A DNA stretch of 64,000 bases from Clostridia bacterium (GCA_024403775.1 JAKSRE010000003.1:1-64000), one strand, 5' to 3'. Counted from the first letter of the stretch, positions 44,781 through 53,722 are shown. The notes: generated from the sequence alone by a model not told the origin. Made by a program: numbers and translations.

Positions 44781-45911
44781 GTGAAGTTTTATAGATCGTT
44801 AAGAGAAACTTATAAAAGAATGAATACTGCTGGCACCTGGATTTCTATTTCGGATGCTGCTTGTTTTGTCGGTACGATTATTTTTATTATTTCTCTTGTG
44901 TTCTTTACTACTTTATATTACATTACGATTTCAACACTCAATTTTGATTTGTTTGTTTCTTTTGGAAGAATGCCATCTACTCAGTTGGTTTTATTTATTC
45001 TATTTTTCCTTTTTACAATTTTTTCAACATTTGTATTCACCACATTATTTATTAAGCTATATGATATGTTGATTAATACACCAGTCAATCAATTGTTAGC
45101 AAAAATGAAGAATTTGAATGCTGGCAATCAGTTGGATTATCTTATGAGTGGTAAGATTTCCAATCCATTAAAGAACAGTAATGGTGATGAGACATGGATG
45201 GACTTGGTTCAGAATTATTTGGATGTTTCTTCAGCAGAAAAGTATATAGATGAATTAACAGGCTGCTTTAATCGTAAATATTATAGTCAGTTTCTTGTTC
45301 ATTTTATGGCAACACAAATGCTTTCTTATCCTAATCCAAATATGCCTAAGACTTATGATACTGATACGTATGCAGTATTTCAGTTAGATATCGATCATTT
45401 TAAGAGAATCAATGATGACTATGGTCACGATGCTGGTGATAAGGTTCTTAAGGAAGTTGGATTAAGATTAAGAGAGTATATAGGAGATAACGGAATTGTT
45501 ATCCGTAATGGTGGCGAAGAGTTCGTTGTCGTTGTATCTAGAAAATTCCCATTCGAATTTAGCTCTATTGCTGAAGAGATTAACCAGCTTTTTAGAGACA
45601 ACATTGTTGCTTATGGTACTAGTACAAAAGAGAGTCGTAAAGTAACTTGTTCTATTGGTTTTATTTCTTATCCAATTTATGGTGATAAGACAATTGAGTT
45701 ATCTTTTCAAGATCATGTTACACTTGCCGATATGGCTCTTTATAAGTCCAAGGAAGATTCACGTGATATGTGGTATGAGGTGGTTCCTAAATATAAGCCA
45801 AAGGCTAATGATCTTCATATGTTGTTAGAGTTCCCTGAAAAGGCTGTTGAAGAAGGTTATATCGAGTTTAAATCTTCAAAAAGTGCTCATCCTACACGTG
45901 CTAAAAACTGA
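44781..45911 (+). CDS. Membrane-bound diguanylate cyclase (GGDEF domain)
   Basis: Residues 27-50 and 68-92 form two membrane helices, followed by a HAMP-like linker (INTPVNQLLAKMKNLNAGN). A C-terminal GGDEF domain follows with DELTGCFNRKYY at its start, FQLDIDHFKRINDDYGHDAGD (Mg2+-binding Asp), and an active site GGEEF. It should make cyclic-di-GMP. The inhibitory RxxD site is not visible in its usual position. The GTG start has only a weak ribosome binding site (GGTAGG). Probably single gene; a promoter for ylxM follows. Confidence 0.9.
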   Translation: MKFYRSLRETYKRMNTAGTWISISDAACFVGTIIFIISLVFFTTLYYITISTLNFDLFVSFGRMPSTQLVLFILFFLFTIFSTFVFTTLFIKLYDMLINTPVNQLLAKMKNLNAGNQLDYLMSGKISNPLKNSNGDETWMDLVQNYLDVSSAEKYIDELTGCFNRKYYSQFLVHFMATQMLSYPNPNMPKTYDTDTYAVFQLDIDHFKRINDDYGHDAGDKVLKEVGLRLREYIGDNGIVIRNGGEEFVVVVSRKFPFEFSSIAEEINQLFRDNIVAYGTSTKESRKVTCSIGFISYPIYGDKTIELSFQDHVTLADMALYKSKEDSRDMWYEVVPKYKPKANDLHMLLEFPEKAVEEGYIEFKSSKSAHPTRAKN

Positions 45912-45924
45912 CAAGTAAAAACAC

Positions 45925-45953
45925 TTGACAGAATAGATTGTTAATGTTAAACT
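45925..45953 (+). promoter_or_regulatory. Sigma-A promoter of the ylxM-ffh operon
   Basis: Perfect TTGACA at 45925-45930, 17 bp, then TAAACT at 45948-45953, 60 bp before the ylxM start. Confidence 0.8.
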
Positions 45954-46013
45954 CCGTACTGTGTTTTTGTATCTGTTAATTTTAGATAGCAAAAATTCAT
46001 GCGGAGGTTTTTT

Positions 46014-46331
46014 ATGACTTCAGTTGATGTGTGTATGTTAGTTGATTTTTATGGAAATTTACTAACAGAGAAAATGCTCAATATGATTGAGCTAAAGTAC
46101 TTTGATGATTTGTCTTTGTCAGAGATTGCTGAACAAACTGGTGTATCACGACAGGCAGTTCACGACACACTTAAGAGAGCCGTTTCAACGCTTGAACAAT
46201 ACGAGGATAAGCTTGGTCTTATTGAGAGATTTACTAATCAGAAGAAGATTGTTGAAGAAGCGGTTGATTTGATTAAGAGAGATAAGATTAATGATGCTGT
46301 TGTTCAGTTAGAACAGCTTACTGAAATATAA
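46014..46331 (+). CDS. ylxM: YlxM-type putative DNA-binding protein (SRP operon regulator)
   Basis: The 105-residue protein carries a sigma-70 region-4-like helix-turn-helix (DDLSLSEIAEQTGVSRQAV at about residues 35-55). It always precedes ffh in Firmicutes and is thought to modulate SRP function. ATG 46014 follows GGAGG; the upstream in-frame ATG 45999 overlaps that site and is rejected. ffh begins 15 bp later. Confidence 0.92.
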   Translation: MTSVDVCMLVDFYGNLLTEKMLNMIELKYFDDLSLSEIAEQTGVSRQAVHDTLKRAVSTLEQYEDKLGLIERFTNQKKIVEEAVDLIKRDKINDAVVQLEQLTEI

Positions 46332-46346
46332 TGAGGATTAAGATTA

Positions 46347-47735
46347 ATGTTTGAGAGTTTATCTTCAAAACTTCAGAATATCACTTCTAAGATGAAGGGC
46401 AAGGCTCGCGTTACAGAGCAGGATATTAAAGATATGATGCGTGAGATACGTATGGCTCTTCTTGAAGCCGACGTAAATTACACTGTAGTTAAAGAATTCT
46501 GCGCAGAGATGAAGGAGAAGTGTCTTAATCAGTCAGTTCAGGAGAGTTTTACTCCAGGCCAGCAGATTGTTAAAATTGTTCACGATTCTCTTGTAGAACT
46601 TCTTGGTTCTGGCGATGAGAGAATCAAGGTATCTCCACAGGGTTTTACCGTAATTATGCTTTATGGTTTGCAGGGTGCTGGTAAAACTACTACCGCTGTT
46701 AAGCTTGCTAAGATTCTTAAGGCTGATGGTAAAAAACCTATGGTTGCTTCAGTTGACGTTCATAGACCAGCTGCTGCAAAACAGCTCGAAGTTCTTGCTC
46801 AGGCTAATGGAATTGAGTCTTATATTGAGCCAGAAGAGAGTGATGCTGTTAAGATTGCTGATAACGCTATCGCTAGAGCAAAATACATGTTATGTAATTT
46901 TCTTATCGTTGATACAGCAGGTCGTACTGTTGTCGATGATGAGCTTATGGGCGAGCTTAAGGCTATTGATGATCATGTAAATCCTACCGAGAGAATACTT
47001 GTTGTAGATGCAATGATTGGTCAGGAAGCGGTAAATGTAGCTCAAAGCTTTGATACAGCTATTGGTATGGATGGCTTTATCATGACAAAGCTTGATGGTG
47101 ATGCTAGAGGCGGTGCCGCACTTTCTATCAGAAAGATTACTGGTAAGCCTATCAAATATATCTGTGTTGGTGAGAAGATTGAAGCTATTGAAGTTTTCCA
47201 TCCAGACAGAATGGCTGATCGTATTTTGGGTATGGGTGATGTTGTAAGTCTTTTCGAGAAGGCTTCACAGACAATTGACCAGGATGCGGCAATGAAGACA
47301 GCCGAGAGAATGATGAGTAATCAGTTTGATTTAAATGATTTACTTGATCAGTTCATCCAGATTAAGAAGATGGGTTCAATGAAGGATGTTCTTGGAATGA
47401 TTCCAGGTGTTGCTGGTAAAGTAGATGAGAGTCAGATTGATGACCATATCATTGATAAGAATATGGCTATTATCAGAGCTATGACGAAGAAGGAGAGACG
47501 ATGTCCTCAAATTTTAAATGCTAGTCGTCGTAAGAGAATTGCTGCTGGTTCAGGTACTACTGTTCAGGATGTAAATACTCTTATGAAGCAGTATGATCAG
47601 ACATCACAGATGATGAAGCGCTTTACTAAGGGTGGATTCAAGCTTCCGAAGGGCCTAGGAGCAATGGGAGGTTTCCCAGGTGGAAAATTCCCAGGAATGG
47701 GAGGCTTTCCTGGAGGCAAAAAGGGTTGGTTCTAA
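46347..47735 (+). CDS. ffh: Signal recognition particle protein Ffh
   Basis: Ffh binds signal peptides and targets ribosomes to the membrane via FtsY. The 462-residue protein has the NG GTPase domain with GLQGAGKTTTAVKLAK (about residue 107), DTAGRT, TKLDGDARGG, and the C-terminal M domain rich in Met (MKRFTKGGFKLP), ending with a Gly/Phe tail. The length is normal. It starts the ribosome-maturation operon. Confidence 0.98.
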   Translation: MFESLSSKLQNITSKMKGKARVTEQDIKDMMREIRMALLEADVNYTVVKEFCAEMKEKCLNQSVQESFTPGQQIVKIVHDSLVELLGSGDERIKVSPQGFTVIMLYGLQGAGKTTTAVKLAKILKADGKKPMVASVDVHRPAAAKQLEVLAQANGIESYIEPEESDAVKIADNAIARAKYMLCNFLIVDTAGRTVVDDELMGELKAIDDHVNPTERILVVDAMIGQEAVNVAQSFDTAIGMDGFIMTKLDGDARGGAALSIRKITGKPIKYICVGEKIEAIEVFHPDRMADRILGMGDVVSLFEKASQTIDQDAAMKTAERMMSNQFDLNDLLDQFIQIKKMGSMKDVLGMIPGVAGKVDESQIDDHIIDKNMAIIRAMTKKERRCPQILNASRRKRIAAGSGTTVQDVNTLMKQYDQTSQMMKRFTKGGFKLPKGLGAMGGFPGGKFPGMGGFPGGKKGWF

Positions 47736-47837
47736 TTGATGAACCACATTTAAATAAGTATATTCCATAGGCGTTTACAAAAGTAATTTCACTATGTGAA
47801 TAATATAAATATTATGTTTTTTACGGAGGGTAAAAAA

Positions 47838-48080
47838 ATGGCAGTTAAGATTCGTTTGAGAAGAATGGGTAAGAAGAAGGCACCTTTCTATCGTGTAGTA
47901 GTAGCAGATTCACGTTATCCACGTGATGGTCGTTTTATCGAGGAGATTGGTACTTATAATCCTCTTACAGAGCCAGCTGACGTTAACATTGACGCAGAGG
48001 CAGCTAAGAAGTGGATTGGTAATGGCGCTCAGCCAACTGAGACAGTTCGTAATCTTCTTAAGAAGCAGGGTATACTTTAA
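47838..48080 (+). CDS. rpsP: 30S ribosomal protein S16
   Basis: From ATG 47838 (GGAGGG 10 nt upstream) the 80-residue product starts [19 protein letters not shown] and continues through [14 protein letters not shown], both diagnostic of S16. The upstream in-frame ATG is inside the leader. It follows ffh and precedes khpA. Confidence 0.98.
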   Translation: MAVKIRLRRMGKKKAPFYRVVVADSRYPRDGRFIEEIGTYNPLTEPADVNIDAEAAKKWIGNGAQPTETVRNLLKKQGIL

Positions 48081-48122
48081 TCAAGTAAATTCTATTTATT
48101 AACTTAAGGAGGTTAAATTAGT

Positions 48123-48353
48123 ATGAGTGATTTACTTACTTATATGGCTCAATCTCTTGTTAATAATCCGGATGAAGTTGTTGTTAAGAAGACAGAGAAG
48201 GGAAACACTATTTTGTTTGAACTTTCTGTTGCTCCGGATGATATGGGTAAGATTATCGGTAAGAATGGTAAGAGAGCACAGGCTATTCGTTCGATAATGA
48301 AGGCTAAATATCTTCGCACAGGTAAGCGTGTAGTTGTAGATATTGTCGGATGA
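48123..48353 (+). CDS. khpA: KH-domain RNA-binding protein KhpA
   Basis: The 76-residue protein has the GxxG loop GKNGKR in IIGKNGKRAQAIRS, as in KhpA (YlqC), a partner of KhpB in cell division and RNA binding. AAGGAGG lies 10 nt before ATG. Its stop overlaps the rimM start by 4 bp (ATGA). Confidence 0.95.
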   Translation: MSDLLTYMAQSLVNNPDEVVVKKTEKGNTILFELSVAPDDMGKIIGKNGKRAQAIRSIMKAKYLRTGKRVVVDIVG

Positions 48354-48889
48354 GAAATTCATATTTAACAATAGGTAAAATTGTCGGCGTACATGGCATT
48401 AAAGGCGAGGTTAAAGTCTTGCCTTTAACTGACGATGTACGTCGTTTTAAAAAGTTGAAATTTTGTGCTCTATGTAAATCGGCTGAAAATCCTGATGAGT
48501 TCTTCATTGAGAAAATCAATATTTTATCTGTCAGAATAGATAAAGATGTTGCTTTGATTAAATTTGAAGGCTACGAAGATCGTACAATAGCTGAAAGACT
48601 TAGAAATCTTTTTATTTCTGTCAGCAGAGATAATGCTGTTAAGCCAAAAGATGGTGAGTTTTTTATTGTCGATCTAATAGGACTTAATGTTATTGATGAT
48701 AATCTTGGTGAGTTAGGAACTATTCAAGACGTTTATGAGACTGGTGCAAACTTTATTGTTCAGGTTAAGCGTCGTGGTAAAAAGGATTTGCTAATTCCTT
48801 ATCTTAAAACAATTTGTTATGAAGTTGACTTTGAGGAAAATTCATTTAAAGTAAAACTTCCAGATGGATTGATAGATATCTACAATTAA
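48350..48889 (+). CDS. rimM: Ribosome maturation factor RimM
   Basis: RimM assists 30S head assembly around S19 and acts before TrmD. The 179-residue protein has the N-terminal IGKIVGVHGIKGEVKV (beta-barrel) and C-terminal PRC-barrel (FFIVDLIGLNV, LIPYL). It is translationally coupled to khpA and followed by trmD after 10 bp. Confidence 0.96.
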   Translation: MRNSYLTIGKIVGVHGIKGEVKVLPLTDDVRRFKKLKFCALCKSAENPDEFFIEKINILSVRIDKDVALIKFEGYEDRTIAERLRNLFISVSRDNAVKPKDGEFFIVDLIGLNVIDDNLGELGTIQDVYETGANFIVQVKRRGKKDLLIPYLKTICYEVDFEENSFKVKLPDGLIDIYN

Positions 48890-48899
48890 TGGTTTTTTT

Positions 48900-49637
48900 A
48901 TGATATTTAATGTTTTGACTTTATTTCCTGATCAGGTTTCTGGTTTTTTGAATGTCAGTATAACTGGAAATGCAGTTAATAAAGGTTTGATAGAACTTAA
49001 TACTGTTAATATTCGTGATTTTACTGAACCAGATGATAAGTATCATAAGGTCGATGATACTATGTTTGGCGGTGGTACTGGCATGCTTATGAAGTGTGAG
49101 CCTGTTTATAAGGCTTACCAGAGTGTTAAAGATAAGTGCCCGGATACTTATACGGTTTTTGTTGGTCCCAAAGGATCAAGACTTAATCAGAGTAAAGTTA
49201 TTGAATTATCAAAAAAGACAAGTCTTACTATTATTTGTGGACATTATGAGGGAATTGATTCAAGAGTTCTTGATGAGATAGTTGATGAAGAGATTTCTAT
49301 TGGCGATTATGTACTAACTGGTGGTGAACTTGCTGCCTGCGTTATTATTGATTCATGCTCCCGTATGATTGACGGAGTTCTGCCTAATGAAAATGCATTT
49401 ACTATTGAATCTCATATGAATGGTACACTGGAGGCTCCACAGTATACAAAGCCTCAAAAGTGGCATGACAGAGAGGTACCACAGGTTTTACTATCTGGTA
49501 ACCAGGCTCTGATTGATGAATATAATGAACTTAGTTCTTTATATGAAACTTTAAAGAAAAGACCGGATATGTTCGATAAACTCGAGATTTCAAGGGAAAA
49601 AATGGAAAAACTTCTTGCCTTTATGAGAACGATATGA
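48900..49637 (+). CDS. trmD: tRNA (guanine-N1)-methyltransferase TrmD
   Basis: TrmD methylates G37 of tRNAs with G36, preventing frameshifts. The 245-residue protein has the SPOUT knot features: FGGGTGMLMK, GHYEGIDSRV, and SIGDYVLTGGELAA, which form the SAM-binding knot. It lies in its conserved rimM-trmD-rplS order. Confidence 0.97.
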   Translation: MIFNVLTLFPDQVSGFLNVSITGNAVNKGLIELNTVNIRDFTEPDDKYHKVDDTMFGGGTGMLMKCEPVYKAYQSVKDKCPDTYTVFVGPKGSRLNQSKVIELSKKTSLTIICGHYEGIDSRVLDEIVDEEISIGDYVLTGGELAACVIIDSCSRMIDGVLPNENAFTIESHMNGTLEAPQYTKPQKWHDREVPQVLLSGNQALIDEYNELSSLYETLKKRPDMFDKLEISREKMEKLLAFMRTI

Positions 49638-49649
49638 TATATTTATTCG

Positions 49650-49706
49650 GTTGAAAGGGATGGTCCTCTGTCCGCGCGAGACAAGAACATCTACCAGAGA
49701 AGGAGG
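49650..49706 (+). ncRNA. L19 (rplS) leader RNA
   Basis: The trmD-rplS gap is GC-rich and resembles the Firmicutes L19 leader. It includes AAGGGATGGTCCTCTGTCC, then GACAAGAACATCTACC, ending in the AAGGAGG ribosome binding site. Complementary segments (GGATGGT/ATCTACC and CCTCTG/CAGAGAAGG) allow folding in which the ribosome binding site can be paired. Autoregulation by L19 is proposed for this class. Confidence 0.65.
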
Positions 49707-49715
49707 AATTTGACA

Positions 49716-50057
49716 ATGGATTTGGTTAAAGTTGTTGAGCAAGAGAATCTTCGTAACAGCTATTCCGAGGTTGAGGTTGGTGACTATGTAAAGGCACATC
49801 TCAAGATCAAGGAGGGAAACCGTGAGCGTATCCAGATTTTTGAAGGATATGTAATCGCTCGTAAGGGCGGCGGAATTTCTGAGACAATGACTATCCGTCG
49901 TATTTCATACGGTGTAGGCGTTGAGCGTATTCTCCCTGTACATTCTCCAAAGATCGATAAGATCGAAATTGTACGTAAGGGTCGCGTTAGAAGAGCAAAG
50001 CTTTATTATCTTCGTGGACGTCAGGGCAAAGCTGCTCGTATCCAGGAGAAGCTCTAA
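49716..50057 (+). CDS. rplS: 50S ribosomal protein L19
   Basis: The 113-residue protein has typical L19 segments: [37 protein letters not shown], and [18 protein letters not shown] near the end. ATG 49716 is set by AAGGAGG 9 nt upstream; TTG 49710 would be too close. A terminator follows 27 bp later. Confidence 0.98.
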   Translation: MDLVKVVEQENLRNSYSEVEVGDYVKAHLKIKEGNRERIQIFEGYVIARKGGGISETMTIRRISYGVGVERILPVHSPKIDKIEIVRKGRVRRAKLYYLRGRQGKAARIQEKL

Positions 50058-50083
50058 TTCAATATTATTGTTGGATAATGAGA

Positions 50084-50120
50084 AGAGATTGTCTTTTTAC
50101 AAGACAATCTCTGTTTTTTT
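50084..50120 (+). terminator. Terminator after rplS
   Basis: A perfect 12-bp stem AGAGATTGTCTT/AAGACAATCTCT with a 5-nt loop is followed by a T-run. Confidence 0.95.
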
Positions 50121-50127
50121 GTCATCT

Positions 50128-50156
50128 TTTACAAGATTGTATAAAAACTATATAAT
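50128..50156 (+). promoter_or_regulatory. Sigma-A promoter of the rbgA-rnhB operon
   Basis: TTTACA at 50128-50133, a 17-bp spacer and TATAAT at 50151-50156. It lies 39 bp before the start of rbgA. Confidence 0.8.
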
Positions 50157-50195
50157 TAAGCGTATGTATTTATAAATTATTAAGGTGGTATTTAT

Positions 50196-51098
50196 ATGAG
50201 TGACAATATGTCAAGCATTAACTGGTTTCCAGGTCATATGAGAAAGGCTCTTAACGATATTGGTGAGAACCTTAAGATGGTAGATATAGTATATGAGACA
50301 TGTGACGCCAGAATCCCATTTTCGAGCAGAAACCCAGAATTAAATAAGATTATTGGCGATAAAAAAAGAATAGTAATTTTAAACAAGGCTGATCTTGCTG
50401 ATCCAGATAAGACACAAAGATGGATTCAGTATTTCAAAGAAAATGGAATTAATGCAATTGCACTTGATTCTGCTAAGAAGAAGGGATTAGATACTCTTAA
50501 TAAACTTACTCTTGATGTTTGTTCTGATATACTAGATAAGGCAAAATCAAAAGGAAGAATTGGTCGTCCAATCAGAGTAATGGTTGTTGGTGTTCCTAAT
50601 ACAGGTAAATCAACTCTCATTAATGGTCTTTGTGGAAAAAAGGTAGCTGTAACTGGCGACAAACCAGGAGTTACCAGAGCACCAAAGTGGCTTAAGACTC
50701 AGGGTACTTTGGAACTTATGGATATGCCAGGTGTATTGTGGCCAAAGATTCAGAGTAAGAGAAGTCAGCTTTGTCTTACGGCAACAGGTGCTATTAAAAA
50801 TGAAGTTACTGACCAGGTTGAAGTTGCTTATGAGACAATCAAGCTTCTTAATGAATTGTATCCTGATTTAATGTGTGACAGATTTGGTATTACTCTTCCT
50901 AATAGTAAAGATTTTGAAGAGGATGAGTATATCGAAGACGATTACGACCGTTTCCAGTTTATGGCACGTAAGCGTGGGTGCATTATGTCTGGAGGAAGAA
51001 TCGACGAGGAACGTTTTGCAAAGCAGCTTCTTGATGATTTAAGAAGTTCCAGAATTGGAAGAATTACTTTTGAGACCGCAGATAAGCCAGTAAAGTAA
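50196..51098 (+). CDS. rbgA: Ribosome biogenesis GTPase RbgA (YlqF)
   Basis: RbgA completes 50S assembly around L16. The 300-residue protein has the permuted GTPase order: G4 NKADL, then G1 GVPNTGKSTLI, G2 threonines (KPGVTR), G3 DMPGVLW. A C-terminal RNA-binding region follows. The N-terminal INWFPGHMRKA is diagnostic. Its own promoter; rnhB follows 9 bp later. Confidence 0.97.
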   Translation: MSDNMSSINWFPGHMRKALNDIGENLKMVDIVYETCDARIPFSSRNPELNKIIGDKKRIVILNKADLADPDKTQRWIQYFKENGINAIALDSAKKKGLDTLNKLTLDVCSDILDKAKSKGRIGRPIRVMVVGVPNTGKSTLINGLCGKKVAVTGDKPGVTRAPKWLKTQGTLELMDMPGVLWPKIQSKRSQLCLTATGAIKNEVTDQVEVAYETIKLLNELYPDLMCDRFGITLPNSKDFEEDEYIEDDYDRFQFMARKRGCIMSGGRIDEERFAKQLLDDLRSSRIGRITFETADKPVK

Positions 51099-51107
51099 GA
51101 GGTATAT

Positions 51108-51743
51108 ATGGCAAAACTAACTACTGAACAATTAATCGAAAAGTACGATGAGCTTTATCAGTTTGAGAGAGAATACCTTGATAAAGGAGTTAAATATATT
51201 GCTGGTATTGATGAGGCTGGAAGAGGTCCGCTTGCAGGCCCTGTAGTTGCTGCAGCTTGTATCTTGGATCCAGAATATAAAATTCTTGGTCTTGATGATT
51301 CAAAGAAACTTTCTGAGAAGAAAAGGGAAGCTCTTTTTACTGAGATTAAGGAACATGCTTTAGCATATTCTATCTGCAGGATTGAAGCAGATGAGATTGA
51401 TAGTATAAATATTTTGAATGCTACTAAGAAAGCAATGAGAACCTGTGTTAGTAATCTTGAGATTAAGCCAGGTGTACTTTTGATTGATGCAGTTAATCTT
51501 GATGGTACGGGTGTTGAGGTTGTACCAATTATAAAAGGTGATGCTAAATCTAATTCAATTGCTGCTGCTTCGATTTTGGCCAAAGTCACAAGGGATCATA
51601 TTATGATTGATTATGATTCAGAGTACCCTGGCTATGGTTTTGCTAAGCATAAAGGATATGGAACTAAGGCTCATTATGATGGAATTAAGGCTCAGGGAAT
51701 GTGTCCTATTCATAGAAGAACATTTCTTAAAGTAATCCACTAA
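51108..51743 (+). CDS. rnhB: Ribonuclease HII
   Basis: RNase HII removes misincorporated ribonucleotides and RNA-DNA hybrids. The 211-residue protein has the active-site DEAGRGPLAGPVVAA (Asp-Glu), DSKKLSEKKRE, and catalytic Asp in LIDAVNL and KVTRDHIM. The length is typical. Confidence 0.97.
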   Translation: MAKLTTEQLIEKYDELYQFEREYLDKGVKYIAGIDEAGRGPLAGPVVAAACILDPEYKILGLDDSKKLSEKKREALFTEIKEHALAYSICRIEADEIDSINILNATKKAMRTCVSNLEIKPGVLLIDAVNLDGTGVEVVPIIKGDAKSNSIAAASILAKVTRDHIMIDYDSEYPGYGFAKHKGYGTKAHYDGIKAQGMCPIHRRTFLKVIH

Positions 51744-51760
51744 TTTTGTCGTAAATCCTG

Positions 51761-51790
51761 TTGTATTATTTCTGTTTATTCTAATATAAA
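51761..51790 (+). promoter_or_regulatory. Candidate promoter of yraN, with a TGTCG box just upstream
   Basis: TTGTAT at 51761-51766, an 18-bp spacer, TATAAA at 51785-51790. A TTTTGTCGTA box (TGTCG at 51747-51751) lies 10 bp upstream, and an imperfect TGTTG at 51759 overlaps the -35. Confidence 0.4.
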
Positions 51791-51821
51791 ATCTAATTGG
51801 TTACAGTTAGAAAGAAGATAT

Positions 51822-52196
51822 ATGCAGAACACATCACAGACAGGACGCAATTATGAAGAGGCAGCATGTGCAATGCTTCAGAGATTTGGCTACAAAATTT
51901 TAGTCAGAAATTTTACTGTTCACAATGTTGGCGAACTGGATATTGTTGCTATTAAGAACAATGAGGTATGTATTTTTGAAGTTAAGTCTCGAAAAGCTTC
52001 ACCATACAAATTCTCGTCCTTTGGTGCACCAGAATATTCAATTACCAGATCCAAACGTCAGAAAATCTATAAGACCACGCGTTATCTTATTCAAAAGTAT
52101 AAGCTTCACGACTACAATATTCGTTATTTAGCTGTATCTTTATTGTTTGATGAGCGTGGTTTAATACAAAATGTAGAATTTATTCCTTTTGATTAA
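51822..52196 (+). CDS. yraN: UPF0102 (YraN) family putative endonuclease
   Basis: The 124-residue protein has the Holliday junction resolvase-like nuclease fold. It shows GRNYEEAACAMLQRFGYKIL, ELDIVAIKNNEVCIFEVKSRK (Asp-Glu-x-Lys catalytic set), and SKRQKIYK. Biochemical role is unclear; homologues often sit near DNA-processing or competence genes. It ends the conserved rnhB-yraN cluster. The region 52200-52349 contains only an imperfect A/T-rich inverted repeat. Confidence 0.85.
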   Translation: MQNTSQTGRNYEEAACAMLQRFGYKILVRNFTVHNVGELDIVAIKNNEVCIFEVKSRKASPYKFSSFGAPEYSITRSKRQKIYKTTRYLIQKYKLHDYNIRYLAVSLLFDERGLIQNVEFIPFD

Positions 52197-52349
52197 AAGA
52201 AAATGAAATGTTGTTGTTAAAAAACTTCATTATTATTATAATTAATCTTGGTTTTAGGGCTGTTTAGGCTCTATTATGAAAGTTAATTGGTTTGAAGTTT
52301 CATTTTTTAAAAGAAAAAATGAGATTAAAATATACGTTGGAGGTTTATT

Positions 52350-53636
52350 ATGAAGTCATATAAGGAAATGACAAAGCAGGAATTAGAAGCTGAAAGCATT
52401 TTGGTTAATGAGAAGTTGAATGAATTCAAGAATATGAATTTATCCCTTGATATGACCCGTGGTAAGCCATCTCCAGCTCAGCTCGATTTGTGTAATGATT
52501 TGTATAAAGTTTTAGATAACAGTTCTTTTAAGACAGCAAAAGGTGAGGATTGCCGTAACTATGGTATTCCTACAGGTATTGAAGAGGCTAGAGTTCTTTT
52601 TGGTGAGATTCTCGGAACTGATAAATCTAATGTATTTATTGGTAATGCATCAAGTCTTAATCTTATGTTTGATACTCTTATGAGAGCTATGGTCTTTGGT
52701 GAAGTTGATTCAGACAAGCCTTGGTCTCAGGAGCCAGTCAAGAAGTGGCTTTGTCCTGTTCCAGGTTATGACAGACATTTTAGAATAACAGAGACTTTGG
52801 GTTTTGAGTTGATTTGTGTTCCACTTAAGGATGATGGTCCTGATATGGATTTGGTTGAGAAGCTCGTTTCTGAGGATGAGTCAATTAAGGGTATGTGGAC
52901 AATTCCATGCTATTCGAATCCAGATGGTGTTGTTTATTCTGAAGAAGTTTGTAAGAGACTTGCTTCAATGAAGACAAAGGCAAAAGACTTTAGAATTTAC
53001 TGGGATAATGCTTATTGCGTACATCACCTCTATAATGATGAGAGTATGCAGGGTAAGATTCCTGATATTTTAAGTCTTTGTGCTGAAGCTGGAAATGCAA
53101 ACAGAGTATATGAGTTTGCCTCTACATCTAAGGTAACTCTTGCTGGTAGTGGTCTCGCTGTTATGGCTTGCAATGAAGATAACATGAAGCACTCAATGAA
53201 GTATATTAATGCTCAGACAATTTGTTCTAACAAGATTAATCAGCTTGCTCATGTTTATTATCTTAAGAATCTTGATGGTGTTAAGGCTCAGATGTCTAAG
53301 CATGCTGAACTTTTAAGACCTAAGTTTGAGATGACACTTGATATTCTTGATAAGGAACTTTCAGGTCTTGATATTGTTAACTGGAGAAAGCCACTTGGTG
53401 GATATTTTGTAAGTGTATTTGTATATCCAGGTACAGCTGATAAGGTTGTAAAGATGTGTAAGGAAATGGGTGTTGCATTTACTCCTGCAGGAGCTACATT
53501 CCCATATGGCAAGGATCCAGATGATTCTAATATCAGAATTGCTCCTAGCTTCCCATCAATCGAGGATATTGAGAAGGCTGTAACAGTATTTGCTCTTTGC
53601 TGTAAGGCTTGTGCACTTGAGAGTCTTCTTGCTTAA
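52350..53636 (+). CDS. Aspartate aminotransferase-type PLP enzyme (group Ic, Aminotran_MocR)
   Basis: The 428-residue enzyme is a fold-type I PLP aminotransferase of the PF12897 type (subgroup Ic aspartate aminotransferase). Recognisable segments are LSLDMTRGKPSP at the N terminus and IGNASSLNLMFDT at the PLP phosphate site. IPCYSNPDGVVYS, DNAYCVHHL and the PLP lysine in STSKVTLAGSG follow, with the carboxylate-binding Arg in IRIAPS. It probably interconverts aspartate and oxaloacetate, though substrate choice is not certain. GGAGG before ATG 52350. Confidence 0.9.
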   Translation: MKSYKEMTKQELEAESILVNEKLNEFKNMNLSLDMTRGKPSPAQLDLCNDLYKVLDNSSFKTAKGEDCRNYGIPTGIEEARVLFGEILGTDKSNVFIGNASSLNLMFDTLMRAMVFGEVDSDKPWSQEPVKKWLCPVPGYDRHFRITETLGFELICVPLKDDGPDMDLVEKLVSEDESIKGMWTIPCYSNPDGVVYSEEVCKRLASMKTKAKDFRIYWDNAYCVHHLYNDESMQGKIPDILSLCAEAGNANRVYEFASTSKVTLAGSGLAVMACNEDNMKHSMKYINAQTICSNKINQLAHVYYLKNLDGVKAQMSKHAELLRPKFEMTLDILDKELSGLDIVNWRKPLGGYFVSVFVYPGTADKVVKMCKEMGVAFTPAGATFPYGKDPDDSNIRIAPSFPSIEDIEKAVTVFALCCKACALESLLA

Positions 53637-53660
53637 TTAGATTAATATATTTGAAATTCA

Positions 53661-53722
53661 ATAGCCTATTTTGTTTTATTTATTACTTGAATAAATTGTA
53701 TATTTAAAGCAAAATAGGTTAT
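53661..53722 (+). repeat. Long inverted repeat between the aminotransferase and purB
   Basis: A 21-nt arm (53661-53681, starting ATAGCCTATTTTG) pairs with 53702-53722 (ending CAAAATAGGTTAT) with three mismatches or wobbles, around a 20-nt loop. No long T-run follows, so it may be a weak terminator, attenuator, or mRNA-stability hairpin. Confidence 0.6.

Noticed and set aside
51158-51589. 143-codon minus-strand frame inside rnhB
   Set aside because: Antisense to conserved RNase HII sequence, no homology signal, no initiation site.
52200-52349. Terminator or small RNA in the yraN-aminotransferase gap
   Set aside because: Only an imperfect A/T-rich inverted repeat, too weak to call.
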